Numbered from the stretch's first letter, positions 1 through 6,719 are shown. The stretch is 9,830 bases of DNA from CAKTOF01 sp964544345 (GCA_964544345.1 CAZJBT010000087.1:1-9830), one strand, 5' to 3'. Notes: generated by a model from the sequence alone, not told the origin. Made by a program: numbers and translations.

Positions 1-652
1 CGAGCTCGGGCGGCTCGACAGTGTCGACGAACTCGCCGTAGCAGTTGTCCACCATAATATATGCGGCAGGCTCGGCTCTGCGAACCGTTTCGATCACCTC
101 GCGCAGGATCGGGATGGTCAGCGAATCGCGCGAAGAGTAGCCGCGGCTGCGCTGGACTAAGACGGCCTTTGCGCCGATGGCCTCGCGCGCAATGGCGGCA
201 AGATCCGGCTGACCGCCCGGCGTCGGGTCGGCCTGGCTGTAGCATACGCCGAAGTCTCTCAGGCTCCCGGGCGCATTGCCCGTCAGGCCGATGGCGGTCT
301 TGAGCGTATCATACGGCGCGCCAACGGCTGAGACAAGCTTGTCGCCCGGTCGGAGCATGCCAAACAGCGCGGCGGCAAGCGCATGCGTGCCGTTGACGAA
401 CTGCACGCGCACGATCGCGTCCTCCGCCCCGAACACCGTCGCGTAGATGCGGTCGAGCGTGTCGCGGCCGAGATCGTCGTAGCCATAACCGGTCGTGCCG
501 GCGAACATGGAATCAGAGACGCGGTGCTCCTGAAACGCGGCGAGCACCTTTTCCGCGTTGGCCTGCGCAATATCGTCGATCCGCTCAAAAACAGCGCGGC
601 AGTCGCGCTCAGCGCGGACTGCCAGCTGCCTGGTTTGTTCTGATATCTGCAT
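1..652 (-). CDS. Methionine gamma-lyase family protein (COG4100-type PLP enzyme), partial
   Basis: This is the N-terminal 217 residues of a PLP-dependent enzyme of the Cys/Met-metabolism fold, the family often annotated as methionine gamma-lyase or 'aluminum resistance protein'; the frame stays open to the left edge. Visible family motifs are GTTGYGYDDLGRD (about 52-64), VNGTHA (86-91), LRPGDKL (100-106), PYDTLKTAIG (113-122), QRSRGY (167-172) and VDNCYGEFVD (201-210). Asp202 of VDNCYGEF is likely the residue that contacts the cofactor pyridine nitrogen. The PLP-binding lysine lies beyond the window. ATG at 652 is chosen because an in-frame TGA, the stop of the preceding gene, sits two codons upstream, so no longer start exists. 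No clear Shine-Dalgarno is visible, so translation probably depends on reinitiation after the M42 gene. The true substrate is not settled by sequence; C-S lyase activity on methionine or a related thioether is family-based inference. Confidence 0.93.
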   Translation of the reverse strand, partial: MQISEQTRQLAVRAERDCRAVFERIDDIAQANAEKVLAAFQEHRVSDSMFAGTTGYGYDDLGRDTLDRIYATVFGAEDAIVRVQFVNGTHALAAALFGMLRPGDKLVSAVGAPYDTLKTAIGLTGNAPGSLRDFGVCYSQADPTPGGQPDLAAIAREAIGAKAVLVQRSRGYSSRDSLTIPILREVIETVRRAEPAAYIMVDNCYGEFVDTVEPPEL

Positions 653-655
653 GGA

Positions 656-1612
656 TCACGCAGAGAATGCCTGCACAAGGATCTTGACGCACTGTTCGCA
701 ATCGGACAGGCTGACCATCTCATTGTGCGTGTGGACATAGCGCGCGCAGATCGACATGCACGCCGCCGGAACACCGCCGCGGCTGGCCGCGACGTTGCCG
801 GTATCAGTGCCGCCGCGCACCTCGACGAACGGCTGATACGGCACGCCGGCCTGATCCGCCGCGTCCATCAGGCGCTGCGCGACGACTGGATGCGAGATCG
901 CCATGCGATCCATCAGCGTGACGACCGGGCCGGCGCCGAGCTTGAGCGGATTCTTGCCCGGGTCACACGGCACGTCGCCCGTGCCGCACAGATCGACGGA
1001 AACAGACAGGTCGGGCATGATGGCGTAGGCCGCGCGGCCGGCGCCGCGGCAGCCGACCTCCTCCTGCACAGAAAAGACCACATAGAGATCGACATCGCTG
1101 TCCTTCAGCCCCATGAGCGTCTTGAGCAAAATGGCGCAGCCAGCGCGGTTGTCAAGGTACGGGGAAATCAGACGGTCACCAGAGAGGATCGTCTCGCCGA
1201 CAAAGGTCGCCGTATCGCCGATCGAGACCTTCTCACCGGCGGTGTCAATGTAGATATGGTCTGCCGTCAAGTCCTTCGGCTCGACGTTGGCGTCCGCGCA
1301 GACAACACCGACAACGCCGGTGTTGAACACGACCCGCTGGCCGAGCGCATACGGCAGACGGACGCCGCCGAGCGTACAGACCCGGACGAAGCCTTCTTTC
1401 TCGATGTACGTCGCGATGAAGCCGATGGAATCCATATGGCCAACGAGCATGACGCGCTCGCCCTTGCCCGGCTTGTGGACACAGAGGTTGCCCATTACAT
1501 CGCGCGAAACCTCGCCGTAGGGCTTGGCGATCTCTTCGATCACGTCGGCGACCAGCGACTCATGGCCGGACGGCGAATGGACGGGAACGAGTTTCTTCAG
1601 TAATTCAAACAT
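656..1612 (-). CDS. M42 family metallo-aminopeptidase, third of three tandem copies
   Basis: This encodes a 318-residue cytoplasmic M42 (TET-type) aminopeptidase, expected to trim N-terminal residues from short peptides inside a self-assembled tetrahedral shell. Metal-site and catalytic residues are all recognisable: H59 and D61 in GHMD, bridging D154 in SPYLDNRAG, the catalytic and metal-binding pair E184-E185 in SVQEEVG, D207 in SVDLCG, and H294 in RYVHTH. GGTD (267-270) matches the usual substrate-pocket motif. It is somewhat shorter than the usual 340-360 residues of the family. The start is supported by a strong GGAGGAG at 1617-1623. The first 8 bases overlap the end of the upstream M42 gene, and the methionine gamma-lyase-family gene begins 3 bases after the stop. 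Family members are also annotated as glutamyl aminopeptidase or endoglucanase M; the specificity cannot be read from sequence. Confidence 0.95.
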   Translation of the reverse strand: MFELLKKLVPVHSPSGHESLVADVIEEIAKPYGEVSRDVMGNLCVHKPGKGERVMLVGHMDSIGFIATYIEKEGFVRVCTLGGVRLPYALGQRVVFNTGVVGVVCADANVEPKDLTADHIYIDTAGEKVSIGDTATFVGETILSGDRLISPYLDNRAGCAILLKTLMGLKDSDVDLYVVFSVQEEVGCRGAGRAAYAIMPDLSVSVDLCGTGDVPCDPGKNPLKLGAGPVVTLMDRMAISHPVVAQRLMDAADQAGVPYQPFVEVRGGTDTGNVAASRGGVPAACMSICARYVHTHNEMVSLSDCEQCVKILVQAFSA

Positions 1613-2633
1613 TTTGCTCCTCCAAATACTTTAAGAATTTTTCGATCAGAAGACGGGCATTAGCCACATCCCACAGGCAGGTCATCGCCGACGCACTGTG
1701 AATGTACCGAACCGGAACCGAGACGACACAGGTGCGGCAGCCGGCCGCAGTCCGTTGAATGGGGCCGGCGTCGTTTCCGCCGGCACTGCGCGTTTTATAC
1801 TGCCACGGGATCTTGTTCTCCTCCGCGACCTGGCAGAGGGCTGCAAACAGCTCCGGATCGGGCAAGGATGCATTGTCAGTGAACGAAATGGTCGGGCCCT
1901 TGCCGCATTCGCACACGCGCTTGCCGCCGGAGCACAGCGGCGTATCCGCCGCGGTCGTGCCCTCGAGCACGACTGCGATGCTCGGCTTGAGCGAGAACGC
2001 AGCGCCGAACGCGCCGCGGCAGCCGATCTCCTCCTGCACGGAAAAGACAAACCAGGTATCGACCGGCAGCTCCTCGCGCAGCAGCGCCAGCTCGATGGCG
2101 CAGCCGACGCGGTCGTCAAGCGCTTTCGCCTTCAAGAAGTGATTCTGCAGGGAAACGACGTCGTCAAAGAACACGCCCCAGGTGCCGGGAGGCACAAGGC
2201 GCTCGGCCTCCGCGCGGTCATGGGCGCCGATGTCGATGTACAATTCCTTGACCTTGGGCGAGCGGTTCAGCTCCTCCTTACCGCACAGATGTACCGGCTT
2301 AAAGCCGATGACGCCCGGTACGCGGTCTTCGCCGAGGAACACCTGCTTACCCAGCACGACACGGCGGTCGACGCTGCCGAGAAAACCAAAGCGCAGGAAC
2401 CCGTCCTCCGTGGCCGAGCGGATCATCAAGCCGACCTCATCCATATGCGCGCAGAGCATCACCGTCTGCTTCAGGTGCACGCGGCCTTTCTTGAACACGA
2501 GCAGGTTGCCGTTCGCATCCTCCCGGATCTCGTTGGCATAGGGTTCGGCCTGCGAGCGGATGTACGCTCGCACCTCCGACTCAAAGCCGGACGGGCCAGA
2601 AAGTTTACATAACGTTTTTAATGCCTCGATCAT
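1605..2633 (-). CDS. M42 family metallo-aminopeptidase, second of three tandem copies
   Basis: The protein has 342 residues and the full M42 set: H63 and D65 in AHMDEVG, D173 in ALDDRVG, E201-E202 in SVQEEIGCRGA, H312 in RYIHSAS and GGNDAG at 285-290. The second-metal ligand position carries glutamate (E224 in VVLEGT) where the two neighbouring paralogues have aspartate (SVDL, VVDVT), so metal preference could differ. The open frame extends far upstream to 3080, but that extension is arginine-rich shadow of the neighbouring gene. The real start is ATG at 2633, where similarity begins with MIEALKTLCKLSGPSGFESE, preceded by a purine-rich GGAGAGGAGA at 2641-2650. It overlaps the upstream M42 stop by ATGA (2630-2633), which signals translational coupling. 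Cytoplasmic peptide trimming is inferred from the family. Confidence 0.95.
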   Translation of the reverse strand: MIEALKTLCKLSGPSGFESEVRAYIRSQAEPYANEIREDANGNLLVFKKGRVHLKQTVMLCAHMDEVGLMIRSATEDGFLRFGFLGSVDRRVVLGKQVFLGEDRVPGVIGFKPVHLCGKEELNRSPKVKELYIDIGAHDRAEAERLVPPGTWGVFFDDVVSLQNHFLKAKALDDRVGCAIELALLREELPVDTWFVFSVQEEIGCRGAFGAAFSLKPSIAVVLEGTTAADTPLCSGGKRVCECGKGPTISFTDNASLPDPELFAALCQVAEENKIPWQYKTRSAGGNDAGPIQRTAAGCRTCVVSVPVRYIHSASAMTCLWDVANARLLIEKFLKYLEEQNV

Positions 2634-3661
2634 TTCGCCGTCTCCTCTCCAAAGCTGCGCAGGAATTCGGCGATGAGCTGTGCCGAGCACTCGATATCCG
2701 AAAGGCTGACGACCTCGCGCGGCGTGTGCATATAGCGCAGCGGCACCGAAACCATCACAGTCGGGACGCCCTCGCGGCTGATCTGCGTCGCGGCAGCGTT
2801 CGTACCGGGATTGCCGGTCAGGATCTCGACGCCGCAGGGGATGTTCTTTTCCGCGCAGATGGCACGGAGCTTGGCGGTCAGGCTCTGCGAAAGCATCGGG
2901 CAGATGCTGACGACTGTTCCGGCGCCAAGCGGGAAGGTTCCGTCCTTGTCGCAGTCCGGCTGTGCGCCGAAAGTGACGTCCACGACCAATGCGGCGTGCG
3001 GCATCATGGAGAACGCGCCCGTCGCAGCGCCAAGCATAGAGTACTCCTCCTGCACCGAACCGAGTACGACCACATTGCACGGCAGCACGTCGTCTCTGAC
3101 GATTTCCATTGCGCGCAGCAGCACGGCGACGCCGGCACGGTTGTCGAGCGCCTTGCCGCAGACGAGATCCTCGCCCATTTCAAACGGCTTTGTCGCCCAG
3201 ACGACCGGCGTGCCGACCGGTACCTTGGCCGCCTGCTCGGGCGTGAGCGCCGCGTCGATGCGCAGCTTGTCCGCCTCAAAGGGCTTTTCCTGCTCCTCCG
3301 CTGTCATGATATGCGGCGGCAGGCACGTGATCACGCCGCGCAGTGGCGGTTCACATAATATTTCAACCTCCGCGTCCGGCAGCAGCCGCGCATCAATGCC
3401 GCCGCCGTTTACGAAGGTCAGGAAGCCGTCCTCCGAACCGGAGACATACAGACACACCTCGTCGATGTGCGCATCGAGCAGCACACGCGGCGCGCCGGGC
3501 TTTTCGCAAGCGCGGATGCCGAACAGGTTGCCCACCTGATCCGTCGTCACGCTGGTGACATACGGCTCAAGCAGCGCCTTGGCCGCTTCCACCGCGCCGG
3601 TCTCCCGACCCGTCGGCCCATGGGCTGCGGAGAGTGTCATCAGACTCTCTTTCAACTCCAT
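2630..3661 (-). CDS. M42 family metallo-aminopeptidase, first and most divergent of three tandem copies
   Basis: This 343-residue M42 peptidase is the first of the three paralogues after murD. Metal and catalytic residues are kept: H65 and D67 in DAHIDEV, D173 in ALDNRAG, E205-E206 in SVQEEYS, D228 in VVDVT, and H312 in RYMHTP. Two local departures stand out. The usual GGTDA/GGNDA motif reads PGTNAA (285-290), placing asparagine where the others have aspartate. The stretch after the catalytic glutamates is YSMLGA instead of the VGCRGA/IGCRGA of its neighbours. Both could change substrate pocket or assembly, while the metal site looks intact. ATG at 3661 is preceded by TGAGGATG and lies 29 bases after the murD stop. 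It ends in an ATGA overlap with the next M42 gene. M42 is certain by motif; substrate is unknown. Confidence 0.94.
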   Translation of the reverse strand: MELKESLMTLSAAHGPTGRETGAVEAAKALLEPYVTSVTTDQVGNLFGIRACEKPGAPRVLLDAHIDEVCLYVSGSEDGFLTFVNGGGIDARLLPDAEVEILCEPPLRGVITCLPPHIMTAEEQEKPFEADKLRIDAALTPEQAAKVPVGTPVVWATKPFEMGEDLVCGKALDNRAGVAVLLRAMEIVRDDVLPCNVVVLGSVQEEYSMLGAATGAFSMMPHAALVVDVTFGAQPDCDKDGTFPLGAGTVVSICPMLSQSLTAKLRAICAEKNIPCGVEILTGNPGTNAAATQISREGVPTVMVSVPLRYMHTPREVVSLSDIECSAQLIAEFLRSFGEETAK

Positions 3662-3690
3662 TTTTCATCATCCTCAATAATTATGTTAAC

Positions 3691-5052
3691 TCAAAGGCTC
3701 TGTACGATCTGTTTGAACGCATCACCGCGCTCCATAAAATTGCGGAAGCAGTCGAACGATGCGCTCGCCGGGCTCAAAATGACGACGTCGCCCGGATGGG
3801 AGAGCGCGGCAGCCGCTTTGACCGCCTGGTCGAACGCCTCCACCTCGAGAAGCTCCGGGCTGCCCTGCCGGTAGCGCGGCGCGCGGAGCACTGCCTCCTT
3901 GATCTTCGGCGCGGTCGCACCGGTGAGCACGAGCAGGCGGACGTGCTCCACGATCTCCGGCCCAAGCGCGTCATAGGGAATATGCTTGTCATAGCCGCCG
4001 GCGATCAAGACCACCTTCTGATCGAAGCTGCGCAGGCCGGCGATGGTACGGCTTGGGCTGGACGCGATCGAGTCATTGTAGAATTTTACGCCGTCCTTTT
4101 CCCGCACCAGCTCGATGCGGTGCTCAACGCCGGCAAAGCTGCGCGCCACGGCGCGGATATCGTCATCAGACACCATGCCCTCGGTCGCGCAGATGGCGGC
4201 CATATAGTTTTCCACATTGTGCAAGCCAGGCAGCAGAATATCGCGCCGGGTCATGACCGGCGTGCCGTCGCGGTAGATCGTATCGCCAAGCAGATAGACG
4301 CCGCGGGCAGGACGATCCTGGCGGGAGAATTTGCGCACCTCACCCGCAGCCTCGGCCGCGAAACCGTCGGTGATCTCGTTGTCCATATTGATCACCAGTA
4401 TGTCGTTCACATTCTGGTGGAGAAAGATGTTCTTCTTGGCGGCCACATATTCAGCCATATCACGGTGGACGTCGAGATGGTTCGGCGCAAGGTTGGTCAC
4501 GACCGCGATATGCGGGCTGCGATCCATATCCATGAGCTGAAACGAGCTTAGCTCAAGCACGGCGACGTCATCCGGCTCCATGCGCGGCGTCTCGGGCAGG
4601 AGCGGGCGGCCAATGTTGCCGCCGACCCAAACCGTTTTGCCCGCATGGCGCAGCAGCTCAGCGATCAGCGTGGTGGTGGTCGTCTTGCCATCAGAGCCGG
4701 TCACGGCGATGATGGGACACGGGCACACCTCGAAAAACGCAGCCATCTCGCTCGTCACTCGCGCGCCGGCGGCGCGAGCCTTTTCCAGTGCCGGTGCGTC
4801 GGGCCGCATGCCGGGCGTACGGAACACGATGTCTGCGTCCAGGTTTTCCAGATAGTCCGACCCGAGATGGAGCTTCGCGCCAAGCGACTGCAGCTCGAGC
4901 AGGTTATCGTCTGGCTGTGCCAGCTTGTCACAGCCGATCACGTCGAGGCCGCGCTCCGCCAGCAGCCGCACAAGCGGCCGGTTGGAAACGCCGAGCCCCA
5001 GCACCGCGATCTTTTTATCGGTCAGAGCTTGAAGATATGCGTCGAACGTCAT
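3691..5052 (-). CDS. murD: UDP-N-acetylmuramoylalanine--D-glutamate ligase
   Basis: MurD adds D-glutamate to UDP-MurNAc-L-alanine using ATP, in the cytoplasmic phase of peptidoglycan synthesis. The 453-residue protein has the normal family length and three-domain order: an N-terminal nucleotide-sugar fold (IAVLGLGVSNRPL, about 15-27; RTPGMRPD, 78-85), a central Mur-ligase ATPase domain with P-loop TGSDGKTTT (118-126), ELSSFQL (167-173), NHLDVH (191-196) and the AAKKNIF segment that carries the lysine expected to be carbamylated (about 204-210), and a C-terminal domain with EHRIE (310-314), NDSIASSP (326-333), AGGYDKHIP (351-359) and LSPASASFD (426-434). ATG at 5052 is preceded by AGGGAA at 5057-5062. 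It lies only about 22 bases behind the 3' end of rnpB with no terminator between, so it is probably read from the rnpB promoter. Three M42 peptidase genes follow. All key residues appear present. Confidence 0.98.
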   Translation of the reverse strand: MTFDAYLQALTDKKIAVLGLGVSNRPLVRLLAERGLDVIGCDKLAQPDDNLLELQSLGAKLHLGSDYLENLDADIVFRTPGMRPDAPALEKARAAGARVTSEMAAFFEVCPCPIIAVTGSDGKTTTTTLIAELLRHAGKTVWVGGNIGRPLLPETPRMEPDDVAVLELSSFQLMDMDRSPHIAVVTNLAPNHLDVHRDMAEYVAAKKNIFLHQNVNDILVINMDNEITDGFAAEAAGEVRKFSRQDRPARGVYLLGDTIYRDGTPVMTRRDILLPGLHNVENYMAAICATEGMVSDDDIRAVARSFAGVEHRIELVREKDGVKFYNDSIASSPSRTIAGLRSFDQKVVLIAGGYDKHIPYDALGPEIVEHVRLLVLTGATAPKIKEAVLRAPRYRQGSPELLEVEAFDQAVKAAAALSHPGDVVILSPASASFDCFRNFMERGDAFKQIVQSL

Positions 5053-5074
5053 ATGCTTCCCTCGCTTTAAGCAA

Positions 5075-5475
5075 TTTGCGACACGGGTCTATAAGCCGGG
5101 TTCTGTAATCGACAGCCATCTATCTAGGCGCGCCGTTGCCGGCGCGCTCCAGCCATGCAAGGGGACGGCCGGGCAAGCCAATGTGTCCCCAATGTTGCTC
5201 CGGATAGAGTTTACAGCATCGGACAGTCTCCAGCCGATGGGTGAGCTCTTACCTCGCCTTTCCACCCTTACCGGTCGGGGCCAGTGCACTACCAGGCGGC
5301 GCAAAATGCGTCATAGTTTGACATAGTGATGGCCAACAGCCGGCGGTATCTCTCTGTTGCACTTTTCCTGAAGTCGCCTTCGGCGGGCGTTACCCGTTAT
5401 CCTTGCCCTGTGGAGCCCGGACTTTCCTCATGCGCGGCCTGCGCCGCGCCCGCGGCTGTCCGACCCGGTCGCAAC
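5075..5475 (-). ncRNA. rnpB: RNase P RNA, bacterial type A
   Basis: RNase P RNA is the catalytic subunit that removes 5' leaders from precursor tRNAs. On the minus strand the conserved cores appear in order: GGAAAGTCCGGGCTCCAC (around 5413-5428), AAGTGCAACAGAGAGATACCGC, the TAAGGGTGGAAAGGCGAGG and GGTAAGAGCTCACC segment, the CTGTAAACTC...CCGGAGCAA segment, and 3' ACAGAACCCGGCTTATAGACC (around 5086-5106). The two ends pair as helix P1 (TTGCGAC with GTCGCAA, then GGGTC with GACCC), which fixes the boundaries to within a few bases. The promoter-predicted start agrees with the 5' end. The layout with P16 (GGGGAC/GTCCCC) fits type A rather than Bacillus type B. Two oddities are an enlarged P12 arm (about 5278-5335) and an L15 loop with no visible GGU. 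Open reading frames across this stretch are spurious. Confidence 0.96.
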
Positions 5476-5479
5476 GTAC

Positions 5480-5508
5480 ATTGTACCCAAATATGCCCGG
5501 AAAGTCAA
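5480..5508 (-). promoter_or_regulatory. Sigma-A-type promoter of rnpB
   Basis: On the minus strand TTGACT (5503-5508, five of six to consensus) is followed by exactly 17 bases and TACAAT (5480-5485, five of six). The predicted start falls at about 5472-5475, which coincides with the first paired bases of helix P1 of RNase P RNA. It probably also supplies transcription of murD and the genes behind it. Confidence 0.88.
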
Positions 5509-5536
5509 ACGGTATGCAAGATTCTGCCGCACAGTG

Positions 5537-5565
5537 AAAAGGCGCCCCGGCTTTGCCGGGTCGCC
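5537..5565 (-). terminator. Rho-independent terminator after the LysR-type gene
   Basis: On the minus strand a GC-rich stem, GGCG-A-CCCGGC pairing with GCCGGG-G-CGCC around an AAA loop, is followed directly by TTTT. It lies 54 bases behind the stop of the LysR-type gene and about 30 bases before the rnpB -35 box, so it insulates the two units. Confidence 0.82.
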
Positions 5566-5619
5566 GCTGGAACGCAGCTCTGTTTTTAACAAAAAACCGG
5601 AATCAAAACAAGCATGATA

Positions 5620-6534
5620 TCAGGACTCTGGCTGAGACGGCATAGCCGTCGGGAGAAATTTCTCCCGTACTATCTTCAAAAAGTCATGCGCGCTGGGGTT
5701 TGGCAAATGCTTGTGCCAAGCCACGATATACGGACGCTCTGTATTGGAGTTTGGGATCGGCACAATATTTACTTTTTCCGGCCAAAAGACACTGGGCAAC
5801 GCTCGGGGCAAAATTGCGATACCCAGCCCCGCGCTGACCGAGAGCAGAACGGATTCGGCCTTATCGTACCGGTTTACAATCTGTGGTGAATAATGATTCG
5901 CCTCACAGATCGCCTCAATCTGATGATAGAGCAGAGAACCACTGACCTCGGAAACTGTAATGAACCGCTCATCTTTCAACTCAGAAAAATCCAGCGGTCT
6001 GTTCGCCAATCGGTGCCCCTTGGGCACGACCAAAACCAGCGTATCCCTGTGCGTTATAAGGTAATCCATCTGATTATCCTGCGGCAGCATGGACTGATGG
6101 CAAAAATAGAAATCAAAACGGCTCTCGCTGAGCGCGACGATCTCCTCGTTTCCGCTGTTGCAGGCGATATCCACCACAACATCCCGATGTTGGCTGGAAA
6201 ATGCAGAGAGGCATTCTGTCAGAATAGAGCTGGAAGTAGACACTGCCGCAATGGAGAGGTGCTTATCATTCCCCTCCTGTACACGTTTGGCGGCAAACCT
6301 GCCGGCCTTTGATGCGGAAAGGATATCCAACGCATAGGGAAGATATGCCTTTCCAGCTTCAGTAAGCGCAATATTGCGCGAATCCCGGAAGAACAACTGC
6401 ACATCAAGCTGCTTTTCCATTTCGGCAATGGCACGACTGACAGAGGACTGAGCAACAGAGAGACGCCGTGCGGCCTCACGAAAATTCAGCGTCTGAGCAA
6501 CTGCAACAAAATACTGGAGATGATGAAAATCCAT
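5620..6534 (-). CDS. LysR-type transcriptional regulator
   Basis: This 304-residue protein has normal LysR length and layout. An N-terminal winged helix-turn-helix covers about 1-60 (HLQYFVAVAQTLNFREAARRL, recognition helix near AQSSVSRAIAEMEKQL, wing near FFRDSRNIALTEAG). A linker helix follows to about 90, and then a periplasmic-binding-like effector domain from about 92 (LSIAAVST) to the end, including LVLVVPKGHRLA and SAGLGIAILPRAL. ATG at 6534 is chosen because GGAGGAGAGG lies just upstream (6539-6548) and similarity begins at MDFHHLQYFV; an in-frame ATG at 6558 lacks a binding site. It is divergent from the MFS transporter, the usual LysR arrangement, so control of that transporter and of itself is the natural inference. 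The small-molecule signal is unknown, though a carboxylate carried by the transporter is plausible. Confidence 0.95.
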   Translation of the reverse strand: MDFHHLQYFVAVAQTLNFREAARRLSVAQSSVSRAIAEMEKQLDVQLFFRDSRNIALTEAGKAYLPYALDILSASKAGRFAAKRVQEGNDKHLSIAAVSTSSSILTECLSAFSSQHRDVVVDIACNSGNEEIVALSESRFDFYFCHQSMLPQDNQMDYLITHRDTLVLVVPKGHRLANRPLDFSELKDERFITVSEVSGSLLYHQIEAICEANHYSPQIVNRYDKAESVLLSVSAGLGIAILPRALPSVFWPEKVNIVPIPNSNTERPYIVAWHKHLPNPSAHDFLKIVREKFLPTAMPSQPES

Positions 6535-6538
6535 AACG

Positions 6539-6548
6539 CCTCTCCTCC
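6539..6548 (-). promoter_or_regulatory. Ribosome binding site deciding the LysR start
   Basis: Minus-strand GGAGGAGAGG sits 4 bases (9 from the GGAGG core) before ATG 6534. The alternative ATG at 6558 would place this element inside the coding region, so the shorter start is preferred. Confidence 0.85.
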
Positions 6549-6577
6549 ACATCGGCAAAGAGAATAAAGATAGAATT

Positions 6578-6606
6578 ATTATACCGGATTTTCTAGTTCA
6601 AATCAA
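6578..6606 (-). promoter_or_regulatory. Sigma-A-type promoter of the LysR-type gene
   Basis: On the minus strand TTGATT (6601-6606, four of six) is spaced 17 bases from a perfect TATAAT (6578-6583). The predicted start near 6571 leaves a leader of roughly 37 bases before ATG 6534. Confidence 0.78.
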
Positions 6607-6629
6607 GCAAAGCGGCAAATGGTTTTCGA

Positions 6630-6658
6630 TTGACATTTAGATGTTTTTTTGCTATCAT
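6630..6658 (+). promoter_or_regulatory. Sigma-A-type promoter of the MFS transporter operon
   Basis: A perfect TTGACA (6630-6635) is spaced exactly 17 bases from TATCAT (6653-6658, five of six). The predicted start is near 6665, giving a leader of about 55 bases to ATG 6720. The -10 box lies inside the left arm of the inverted repeat at 6652-6686, so a protein bound there would compete with RNA polymerase. The -35 boxes of this and the divergent LysR promoter are about 23 bases apart. Confidence 0.8.
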
Positions 6659-6686
6659 TTGATGTAAAATATGCATCAAATGATAG
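6652..6686. promoter_or_regulatory. Perfect 13-bp-arm inverted repeat, probable operator
   Basis: CTATCATTTGATG (6652-6664) and CATCAAATGATAG (6674-6686) are exact reverse complements around a 9-base AT-rich spacer. The inner bases also fit the LysR T-N11-A pattern (T6663, A6675). The dyad covers the transporter -10 box and predicted start site, and only the right arm would be transcribed, so it acts as DNA rather than as an RNA hairpin. The divergently encoded LysR-type protein or the small LysR-domain protein at 8443-8730 are the obvious candidate binders, by inference. Confidence 0.75.
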
Positions 6687-6703
6687 TTTTGATCTATTAT
6701 GCC

Positions 6704-6710
6704 AAAGGAG
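6704..6710 (+). promoter_or_regulatory. Ribosome binding site deciding the MFS transporter start
   Basis: AAAGGAG ends 9 bases before ATG 6720. The upstream in-frame ATG at 6699 lies before this element and has no site of its own, so ATG 6720 is preferred. Confidence 0.85.
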
Positions 6711-6719
6711 ATTCCTGAG

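Noticed and set aside
2634..3080. N-terminal extension of the second M42 gene
   Set aside because: The extra 149 residues are arginine-rich out-of-frame sequence of the neighbouring M42 gene; homology and a binding site place the start at 2633.
725..4551. Long plus-strand open frames opposite the M42 and murD genes (725-1603, 1698-2612, 2621-3358, 3634-4551)
   Set aside because: They mirror real genes on the other strand, have Arg/Ala/His-rich translations with no family motifs, and are expected in GC-rich coding DNA.
5089..5589. Open frames across the RNase P RNA region
   Set aside because: The stretch is a structured RNA with conserved cores; the translations have no protein-like features.
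5650..5667. Perfect 18-bp palindrome CGGGAGAAATTTCTCCCG, with a nearby 6-bp hairpin at 5635-5649
   Set aside because: Both lie inside the last codons of the LysR-type gene (it encodes REKFLP), have no T-run, and a better terminator lies downstream at 5537-5565. Coincidence is the simpler reading.
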